From the NCBI GenBank assembly GCA_900556535.1, contig USPI01000032.1, positions 1 through 11,095 of the forward strand: DNA of 11,095 nt, in the 5' to 3' direction. This DNA is from an uncultured Eubacteriales bacterium (GTDB lineage: Bacteria > Bacillota > Clostridia > Oscillospirales > Oscillospiraceae). The notes beneath the pieces were generated by a model that saw only the letters and a program-made list of their open reading frames with translations, ran no database searches and was not told the DNA's origin. A program made the translations under genes and the position numbers. Shown piece after piece: positions 6,347 through 11,095 of this stretch (positions within the stretch are counted from its first letter, which is position 1; each line of letters starts with the position of its first letter).

Positions 6347-6877
6347 TCACTGTATTATCTGCTCCAGCGCCTTGCCCATGCACGCACGGGTGCAGCGCTC
6401 AAAGCTTGCAAACCTTTCCCTTGCCGCGTCAACGTCGCCGTAGACCTTCCAGCAGCCCGTCAGCTTGCAGCCCGCGGCATGATTTTCGATAAACCCGCGC
6501 ACGTCCTCGGGCGGATAACCGAGAAACAGCCCAACCTCGTGGGGAAATTCCCCCTCGGCGCGCAGCCGCGTTATCAGGCGGCACAGGCAATTCTCCGCAC
6601 AAGCGCACGGATAGCCGTTCTCGCGCAGAATGTCCTGCGCGGCGCTGTCGGCAAGATCGCATCTGAGCCGCTCGGGGCGGTAGAGATACAGCAGCACGCG
6701 ATTTTTCATATACCGCATCGGCACTATTCTCAGCCCGCGCGGCAGGAAGGTCGCATTCAAAGCGCGCAGCCGCCGTGCTACCTCCTCGCGGCTTTTGTAT
6801 TCCGCGGAAAACATATTCGCCGTTTTTATGCCCGCAAGCGTCGGTGCGCACTGCGAGATTATCAGCTCATCGCTCAT
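6347..6877 (-). CDS. DUF3793 family protein
   Basis: A 176-aa soluble protein of unknown function that matches the DUF3793 family. The diagnostic part is FPHEVGLFLGYPPEDVRGFI (111-130), followed by CKLTGCWKVYGD (137-148). It has many Cys residues: Cys10, 73, 91, 93, 97, 99, 137, 142, 162 and 166. The CACxxxCxC group at 91-99 is striking and could bind metal or a cluster, but this is inference. Family members are commonly next to a flavodoxin gene, as here, and also near iron or heme genes. RBS AAAGGG lies 11 nt before the ATG, a little far. The gene follows the HMA membrane protein by 79 bp. A weak TGCGG/CCGCA stem lies in that gap, without a good T-run. Confidence 0.88.
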   Translation of the reverse strand: MSDELIISQCAPTLAGIKTANMFSAEYKSREEVARRLRALNATFLPRGLRIVPMRYMKNRVLLYLYRPERLRCDLADSAAQDILRENGYPCACAENCLCRLITRLRAEGEFPHEVGLFLGYPPEDVRGFIENHAAGCKLTGCWKVYGDVDAARERFASFERCTRACMGKALEQIIQ

Positions 6878-6956
6878 TTGCGTTCACGCCCTTTCGTCGT
6901 TTTTATTATGCGGCAAAACGGCTGTCTTATCCGCAGCTTTTGTGGGCGCACACGGC

Positions 6957-7325
6957 TTATCGGCGCTCGTATTTCATCACCGTATATACGCCGAGCCCGT
7001 TCACGGCATCGCGCAGGGTCTTTTCGTCAACGGGAGCCTTCATCAAAACTCGGACGCTGCCGTCAGAGCTGTCTGCGCTCGCCCACACGCCGTCAATGGC
7101 ATTGAGCGCATTTTCCACTCTCGTTTCGCAGGCGGCACACATCATGCCGTCCACACGAAGCATCGCCGCATAGGGGTAGTGCGACTTGTTTTTATCCGCG
7201 ACTTTGATTTTCTCCTGCGCATCGCCTCCCGCTCCGCAGCAGCCGGACGAGAGCCTTTTCATATAGCCCTTAATCACAAGCGCTGCAAAGACCGCTATGA
7301 CCAAGACTACTATCGCAAGCTCCAC
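6957..7325 (-). CDS. Membrane-anchored HMA-domain protein
   Basis: A 122-aa protein with one N-terminal membrane helix (about 3-21, ELAIVVLVIAVFAALVIKGY). A short Cys pair follows, SSGCCGAGG (Cys29, Cys30), then a charged linker with KSHYPY, and an HMA domain from about 54 whose metal site is GMMCAAC (Cys63, Cys66). It may collect or pass on a metal at the cytosolic face of the membrane; which metal is unknown. I chose the GTG at 7325, one base after the stop of the DtxR-like gene, with AAAGGA about 10 nt upstream inside that gene. An upstream in-frame start near 7385 would only add Arg/Lys-rich residues read from the overlapping gene. An out-of-frame ATG overlaps the stop, so the start is moderately sure. 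Translational coupling with the regulator is likely. Confidence 0.85.
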   Translation of the reverse strand: MELAIVVLVIAVFAALVIKGYMKRLSSGCCGAGGDAQEKIKVADKNKSHYPYAAMLRVDGMMCAACETRVENALNAIDGVWASADSSDGSVRVLMKAPVDEKTLRDAVNGLGVYTVMKYERR

Positions 7326-7326
7326 T

Positions 7327-7704
7327 TCATTCGCTTCCTTTCTTCGGGCAGAGCTTTTCAAGCGTCGCCTCGTCAAGCTCCGCAACGAGCACGCAGGCCG
7401 CGTTCTGAACGTCCGCCTCCGGCGGCAGAGCGTGAGTCAGAGCGTCCGTGACCGCGCCGTAATATCTTCGGCAGCGGCTCGCAAGCTCCGCACCGCAGAG
7501 CGTCAGATGCGAAAGCCCCGCCGCGTCCTTTGTGATTATATCCGCGTCCCTGAGATTGCCGAGCATACTGTGTGCGCTCGGCTTTTTTATGTTCAGATAC
7601 CGCGCAACGTCTATCGTCCTTATGCCGCCCGCGGCGCCGAGCGCGTCGAGCGCGATAAGATAACCGACGACAGCGGCGGAGACCTTTATCCTGGGGTCAG
7701 TCAT
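7327..7704 (-). CDS. Short DtxR-like regulator with degenerate metal sites
   Basis: A 125-aa protein matching the DtxR/MntR family in its N-terminal winged helix. GIRTIDVARYLNIKKPSAHSMLGNLRDADII (27-57, two helices and the recognition helix) is followed by the wing GLSHLTLCGAELA (63-75) and part of the dimerisation helices. It is shorter than DtxR (about 226 aa) and somewhat shorter than MntR (about 142 aa), with no SH3-like domain. Aligned by eye, the DtxR ligands are Met10 to Gly14, His79 to Tyr82, Glu83 to Thr86, His98 to Gln100, Glu105 to Val107 and His106 to Ala108. Only Cys102 is kept, as Cys104. It may therefore act without classical metal sensing. RBS AGGAG (7715-7711) is well placed, but an intrinsic terminator ends 4 nt before it. 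It is a candidate binder of the feo promoter palindromes. Confidence 0.85.
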   Translation of the reverse strand: MTDPRIKVSAAVVGYLIALDALGAAGGIRTIDVARYLNIKKPSAHSMLGNLRDADIITKDAAGLSHLTLCGAELASRCRRYYGAVTDALTHALPPEADVQNAACVLVAELDEATLEKLCPKKGSE

Positions 7705-7719
7705 TGCTCGCTCCTATTT

Positions 7720-7761
7720 AAAAAAGGTGGGAGGCACAGAAGGGGAAAGACTGCGCCTCCC
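7720..7761 (-). terminator. Intrinsic terminator inside the iron cluster
   Basis: On the - strand: GGGAGGCGCAG (7761-7751), an 11-nt loop, then CTGTGCCTCCC (7739-7729), an 11-bp stem with one G-U pair, followed by ACC and six U (7725-7720). This is a classical Rho-independent terminator. It follows the stop of the Cys-rich gene (7768) and stands directly in front of the ribosome site of the DtxR-like gene. Leaky termination would give less mRNA for the four genes behind it. Confidence 0.88.
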
Positions 7762-7767
7762 GGGGGG

Positions 7768-7992
7768 TTAATTGTTTTTAAGACTGCCTACATCGGTGCG
7801 ATGCCCGTCCGAGCAGGCTCCGCCATGGCATTTTCCCGCCAGAGCACAGCCCGAGCAGCCGCACTTCGCACCGCAGGAGGATATGCCCGCTTTCTTGTTT
7901 TTAACTATCGAACGGATTATGAGCGCCACGATGACGATAAGTCCCGCGCTTATAAGAACCGTTCCGAGATTTTCAGCCAGCCATGAGAGCAT
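7768..7992 (-). CDS. FeoB-associated Cys-rich membrane protein
   Basis: A 74-aa peptide with one membrane helix (about 9-30) and a short Lys/Arg stop (RSIVKNKK). A Cys-rich tail follows, with Cys40, 44, 46, 49, 55 and 60, in CGAKCGCSGC and GKCHGGAC, plus His56 and His64. This layout matches the FeoB-associated Cys-rich family found right behind feoB in Firmicutes. It may bind Fe(II) for, or regulate, FeoB, as FeoC is thought to do in proteobacteria; the true role is not settled. RBS AAAGGAGG lies 8 nt before the ATG, and the gene is 33 bp after the feoB stop in the same transcript, ahead of the intrinsic terminator. Confidence 0.92.
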   Translation of the reverse strand: MLSWLAENLGTVLISAGLIVIVALIIRSIVKNKKAGISSCGAKCGCSGCALAGKCHGGACSDGHRTDVGSLKNN

Positions 7993-8025
7993 TGCTTATT
8001 CCTCCTTTGCCGAATTTAAACTGAA

Positions 8026-10536
8026 CTAAACCGTCTTGGCAGCCTTGGTGCTGAGGGTGGACGCCTCCTTGTAGGGGCGCACGAGCATATAGACGATAAG
8101 TGCCAGAGCCGCGACCGCGAATATGAGTCCGATCACGTTGACGTTTCCCGTGAAGAGGTTGCCGAACTGGTTTATCATGAGCGCAACGACGTACGCAAAG
8201 CCGCACTGATAGCCGATCGCAAACCACGTCCAGCCGCGGTTATTCATCTCGCGCTTTATTGCGCCGATGGCTGCAAAGCAGGGTGCGCACAGCAGGTTAA
8301 ACACGAGGAAGCTGTAGCCGGTGATGCCGGTGAAGGCCATTGCGATGTTCTGATACACCGTGCCGTCGCCGCCGCCGTAGAGAATGCCGAGCGTACCGAC
8401 GATGTTCTCCTTTGCGACAAGGCCCGTGATGGACGCGACCGTCGCCTGCCAGTTGCCCCAGCCGAGCGGGGTGAATATCCACGCGACCGCACCGCCGATC
8501 TTGGCGAGAATGGAGGAGTCGATCTGATCCTCGGAGAGCATCTGGAACGAGCCGTCCACCCAGCCGAAGTAGGTAGTGAACCACACGAAGATGGTCGAAA
8601 GCAGGATTATCGTGCCCGCCTTCTTGATGAAGCTCCAGCCGCGCTCCCACATAGAGCGCAGGACGTTGCCGACGGTGGGCATATGATAGGCGGGAAGCTC
8701 CATGACGAAGGGAGCGGGGTCACCGGCAAAGCGCCGCGTCTTTTTGAGCATGATGCCGGAGACGATGATCGCCGCCATACCGATGAAGTACGCAGAGGTC
8801 GATACCCACGCGCTGCCGCCGAACAGGGCGCCCGCGATCATTGCGATAAACGGCACCTTTGCGCCGCAGGGGATAAAGGTCGTGGTCATGACGGTCATGC
8901 GGCGGTCGCGCTCGTTTTCAATGGTGCGCGACGCCATGACGCCCGGCACGCCGCAGCCGACGCCGATGAGCATGGGGATGAAGCTCTTGCCGGAAAGTCC
9001 GAGCTTGCGGAACACGCGGTCGAGCACGAAGGCAATGCGCGCCATGTAGCCGCAGGCCTCAAGAAACGCGAGCATGAGAAACAGCACGAGCATCTGCGGC
9101 ACGAAGCCGAGCACCGCGCCGACACCGGCAACGATGCCGTCGTTAATAAGTCCGCTCAGCCAGGGAGCTGCGTTTGCCGCCTCAAGTCCCTCGCCGACGA
9201 GCACGGGGATGCCGGGCACCCACACGCCGTAGCTTGCGGGATCGGGAGCGTCAAAGCCCTTGCTCTCAAAATATTTCACTGCGTCAACATAGGTCATCTG
9301 AACTACGTTATCGAGCTTATCCGCGCCCTCGGGGAGGGTGTCGTAATACGCGGTCATGGTGTTTATTGCGAGGGTCTCCTCGTCCTCGACGTCGATCTGC
9401 GCCGTCTTTTCGGAGGTCTTGAAGTCCTTCATCTGCGCAAGCGCGGCAGAGGCGTCAAAGTCCTCGGCCTCGGGGTCAAGCTCCTCGCCCAGGAACGCGC
9501 CGACAGCCTGAAGCGCCGCGGTGTATTCGTCGCTTGCGTCGTTATAGTCGGCAGAGCCGATGCCCAGCAGGTGCCAGCCGTCGCCGAATACGCCGTCGTT
9601 TGCCCAGTCGGTCGCGGGAGCGCCGACGGCAACCATTGCGACCCAGTAGACGAGGAACATGACAACGGCAAAGATCGGCAGACCGAGCCAGCGGTTAGTA
9701 ACTATCTTGTCTATCTTGTCCGAGGTCGAGAGCCTGCCCGCGTTTTTCGTTTTATAGCAGGCCTTGATTATGGACGCAATGTAGAGATAGCGCTCGTTTG
9801 TGATGATGCTCTCGGCATCGTCGTCAAGCTCATCCTCGGCAGCGGAAATGTCCGCGTCGATGTGCGCCATGACCTCGGGGTCAATGTCGAGCCTTGCAAG
9901 CACCTTATCGTCGTGCTCGAAGATTTTAATTGCGTACCAGCGCTGCTGCTCCTCGGGCAGGCCGTGCACGGCGGCCTCCTCGATGTGCGCGAGGGCGTGC
10001 TCCACGACACCGGAAAACGAGTGCATCGGGATGGTCTTGCCGCTTCTTGCAGCCTCGACCGCAGCAGCCGCCGCGTCCGCGACTCCGTCGCCCTTGAGGG
10101 CGGAAATTTCAATGACCTTGCACCCGAGCTCGCGGGAGAGCTCCTTGATGTTTATAACATCGCCGTTCTTGCGCACGATGTCCATCATGTTCACCGCAAC
10201 GACAACGGGTATGCCGAGCTCGGTGAGCTGGGTCGTGAGATAGAGATTTCGCTCGAGGTTAGTGCCGTCAATGATGTTGAGTATCGCGTCGGGGCGCTCG
10301 CCGATGAGGAAGTTTCTCGCAACGACCTCCTCAAGCGTGTACGGAGACAGCGAGTAGATGCCCGGAAGGTCAACGACGCTCACGCCGTCAAACTTCTTGA
10401 GCTTGCCCTCCTTTTTCTCCACCGTGACGCCGGGCCAGTTGCCGACGAATTGATTCGAGCCCGTCAGGGCGTTAAACAGCGTTGTTTTGCCGCAGTTGGG
10501 GTTGCCCGCAAGGGCAATTTTAATATTACTTTCCAT
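8026..10536 (-). CDS. feoB: Ferrous iron transporter FeoB with large acidic insertion
   Basis: An 836-aa membrane protein that takes up Fe(II), driven or gated by a cytosolic G domain. G1 is GNPNCGKTT (11-19), G2 lies around GNWPGVTVE (32-40), G3 is DLPG (56-59), G4 is NMMD (116-119) and G5 is SALKG (145-149). A helical spacer domain follows to about 280. The first membrane helix is about 285-306 and the others run from about 465 to the end. They include two gate regions: GVGCGVPGVMASRTIE (525-540) with FIPCGAKVP (554-562), and a second with LLCAPCFAAIGAIKRE (748-763). Between helix one and about 455 lies an insertion far longer than in E. coli FeoB, rich in Asp and Glu. The ATG overlaps the stop of the upstream feoA by one base (TAATG), indicating coupling. 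RBS is GAGGTGG. Regulation is from the feo promoter at the right end. Confidence 0.97.
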   Translation of the reverse strand: MESNIKIALAGNPNCGKTTLFNALTGSNQFVGNWPGVTVEKKEGKLKKFDGVSVVDLPGIYSLSPYTLEEVVARNFLIGERPDAILNIIDGTNLERNLYLTTQLTELGIPVVVAVNMMDIVRKNGDVINIKELSRELGCKVIEISALKGDGVADAAAAAVEAARSGKTIPMHSFSGVVEHALAHIEEAAVHGLPEEQQRWYAIKIFEHDDKVLARLDIDPEVMAHIDADISAAEDELDDDAESIITNERYLYIASIIKACYKTKNAGRLSTSDKIDKIVTNRWLGLPIFAVVMFLVYWVAMVAVGAPATDWANDGVFGDGWHLLGIGSADYNDASDEYTAALQAVGAFLGEELDPEAEDFDASAALAQMKDFKTSEKTAQIDVEDEETLAINTMTAYYDTLPEGADKLDNVVQMTYVDAVKYFESKGFDAPDPASYGVWVPGIPVLVGEGLEAANAAPWLSGLINDGIVAGVGAVLGFVPQMLVLFLMLAFLEACGYMARIAFVLDRVFRKLGLSGKSFIPMLIGVGCGVPGVMASRTIENERDRRMTVMTTTFIPCGAKVPFIAMIAGALFGGSAWVSTSAYFIGMAAIIVSGIMLKKTRRFAGDPAPFVMELPAYHMPTVGNVLRSMWERGWSFIKKAGTIILLSTIFVWFTTYFGWVDGSFQMLSEDQIDSSILAKIGGAVAWIFTPLGWGNWQATVASITGLVAKENIVGTLGILYGGGDGTVYQNIAMAFTGITGYSFLVFNLLCAPCFAAIGAIKREMNNRGWTWFAIGYQCGFAYVVALMINQFGNLFTGNVNVIGLIFAVAALALIVYMLVRPYKEASTLSTKAAKTV

Positions 10537-10757
10537 TATTCCACCTCTACCATTTCCGCATCCGCCTTACGCAGCGACAGCTCATATCCGCGAACGGTCA
10601 GCTCGATGGGATCTCCGAGCGGCGCGACCTTGCGGACACTGACCTGCGCGCCCTTGGTGATGCCCATATCCATGATGCGGCGCTTCACCGCGCCCTCGCC
10701 ATGGAGTCTTTTGACCGTCGCGCTCTGCCCGATGTTAACGTCTTTGAGAGTCTTCAT
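10536..10757 (-). CDS. feoA: FeoA-domain protein (second of two)
   Basis: A 73-aa SH3-like protein needed for full FeoB activity in known systems, acting at the cytosolic face of the transporter. It shows the classical FeoA pattern: RRIMDMGITKGAQVSV (about 27-42), then APLGDPIELTVRGYELSLRK (about 45-64). The chosen ATG at 10757 has an AGGAG site 7 nt upstream that overlaps the stop codon of the first feoA. A GTG at 10772 would overlap that stop by four bases, but its ribosome site would be missing. The gene overlaps feoB by one base. This copy is closer to standard FeoA than the first one. Confidence 0.94.
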   Translation of the reverse strand: MKTLKDVNIGQSATVKRLHGEGAVKRRIMDMGITKGAQVSVRKVAPLGDPIELTVRGYELSLRKADAEMVEVE

Positions 10758-10768
10758 GCTTCTTCTCC

Positions 10769-10981
10769 TCACACATATATTTTCTGAGCCATTTCCGCGC
10801 TTATCGCGATCCTGGCTTCCTTTACCTTGACGATCACGTTTTCGCCTACGGCGCTTATGATCTTCACGTCTCCTCCGACGACAAAGCCGAGGTTCTCGAG
10901 GTGCTTTCTGACCTCGGGCTTGCCGGCGATGCGCTGGATCGTATTGTCCTCGCCGACGGAAGCAAGTGTTAACGGCATCAT
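10769..10981 (-). CDS. feoA: FeoA-domain protein (first of two)
   Basis: A 70-aa SH3-like FeoA protein: MMPLTLASVGEDNTIQRI at the start, then HLENLGFVVGGDVKIIS (about 27-43), and a terminal VIVKVKEARIAISAEMAQKI pattern typical of the first of two FeoA proteins in clostridial feo operons. I chose the ATG at 10981, with AAAGGA (10993-10988) 6 nt upstream. The frame runs open to 11029, but those extra residues come from the operator region and would give an odd N-terminus. It leads the operon; the next feoA follows after 11 bp. Two tandem FeoA proteins may form a heteromeric partner for FeoB (inference). Confidence 0.93.
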   Translation of the reverse strand: MMPLTLASVGEDNTIQRIAGKPEVRKHLENLGFVVGGDVKIISAVGENVIVKVKEARIAISAEMAQKIYV

Positions 10982-11002
10982 TACATATCCTTTCTCTGAG
11001 CG

Positions 11003-11019
11003 ATTAGCCTCCGCTAACT
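11003..11019 (-). promoter_or_regulatory. Second, weaker copy of the feo operator
   Basis: ATTAGC (11003-11008), 4 nt, GCTAACT (11013-11019). The five inner bases TTAGC/GCTAA pair perfectly and the outer ones do not. Spacer length and core are the same as in the strong copy at 11034-11053. The two centres are 33 bp apart, about three helical turns, so two dimers could bind on one face. It lies in the leader, just before the ribosome site. Confidence 0.65.
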
Positions 11020-11033
11020 GCTCGGTCAAATAT

Positions 11034-11053
11034 TAGTTAGCTCTCGCTAACTA
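11034..11053. promoter_or_regulatory. feo operator, DtxR/IdeR-like perfect palindrome
   Basis: A perfect inverted repeat, TAGTTAGC and GCTAACTA with the 4-nt spacer TCTC. It covers the expected start of transcription, so binding would block the promoter. The GTTAGC/GCTAAC halves closely recall the DtxR/IdeR box (TTAGGTTAGSCTAACCTAA), here with wider spacing. This agrees with iron control of feo genes in many bacteria. Confidence 0.75.
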
Positions 11054-11058
11054 TCTGA

Positions 11059-11086
11059 ATAATAGCATCAAATTTGCCCTTGTCAA
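11059..11086 (-). promoter_or_regulatory. Promoter of the feo operon
   Basis: On the - strand: TTGACA (11086-11081), 16 nt, TATTAT (11064-11059), preceded by TGC to make an extended -10. The start of transcription is near 11052, about 70 nt before the feoA ATG, and the operators lie within that leader. This is a strong promoter that needs a repressor to be switched off. Confidence 0.85.
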
Positions 11087-11095
11087 TAGTCCGAG

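Noticed and set aside
3304..6903. The 11-mer AAAAACGACGA occurs on the - strand before both the HMA gene and the DUF3793 gene.
   Set aside because: Repeats of that length are expected by chance in 11 kb, and the sequences around them differ.
6878..6956. Stem-like TGCGG/CCGCA in the gap before the DUF3793 gene as terminator or promoter.
   Set aside because: Only five pairs with a 17-nt loop, no T-run, and no matching -35 and -10 boxes.
8683..10830. A 715-codon open frame on the + strand opposite feoB and feoA.
   Set aside because: It is antisense to clear feo genes, its translation is rich in His, Arg and Gly without any family pattern, and it has no promoter or ribosome site. Codon bias of the GC-rich feoB explains it.

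Overview
This window looks like chromosomal DNA of a moderately GC-rich anaerobic Firmicute, probably a gut-type member of Clostridia (Oscillospirales-like). That is inferred from strong AGGAGG-type ribosome sites, sigma-A promoters, a FeoA-FeoA-FeoB-Cys-rich iron locus, and a DUF3793/flavodoxin pair. No rRNA, tRNA, CRISPR array, IS element, phage gene or frameshift was found. Genes are dense and intergenic gaps are under 200 bp.

Left part (1-5791): a LysR-type regulator (129-1082, +) faces a heavy-metal efflux module. The module has a stand-alone HMA metal-binding protein (3074-3292, -), a P1B-type Zn/Cd/Pb ATPase without its own N-terminal metal domain (1142-3028, -), and a divergent ArsR-AraC fusion regulator (3442-4212, +). 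The two divergent promoters overlap at their -10 boxes and share one palindromic candidate operator, so one regulator could set both directions. Then come an HdeD/DUF308 membrane protein (4391-4924, +) with its own promoter and, convergent to it, an acyl-ACP thioesterase (5045-5791, -). Both convergent junctions carry hairpins that can act on either strand.

Right part (5932-11095, all on the - strand): a ferrous-iron locus. It starts at a promoter (TTGACA / TGC-TATTAT) covered by two DtxR/IdeR-like palindromes. The order is feoA, feoA, feoB, a FeoB-associated Cys-rich membrane peptide, an intrinsic terminator, a short DtxR-like regulator, a membrane-anchored HMA protein, DUF3793 and flavodoxin. 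Iron uptake, a metal-sensing-type regulator, a small metal-binding protein and flavodoxin (the usual iron-sparing substitute for ferredoxin) form a plausible iron-homeostasis unit.

The most unusual points are four. The DtxR-like protein seems to have lost nearly all classical metal ligands and sits directly behind a strong terminator. FeoB carries a large acidic insertion after its first membrane helix. The thioesterase keeps the catalytic Asp and His but lacks the Asn and Glu of the plant FatB set. The metal-efflux divergon has an unusually compact shared promoter and operator. Residue alignments here were made by eye from memory of the families.
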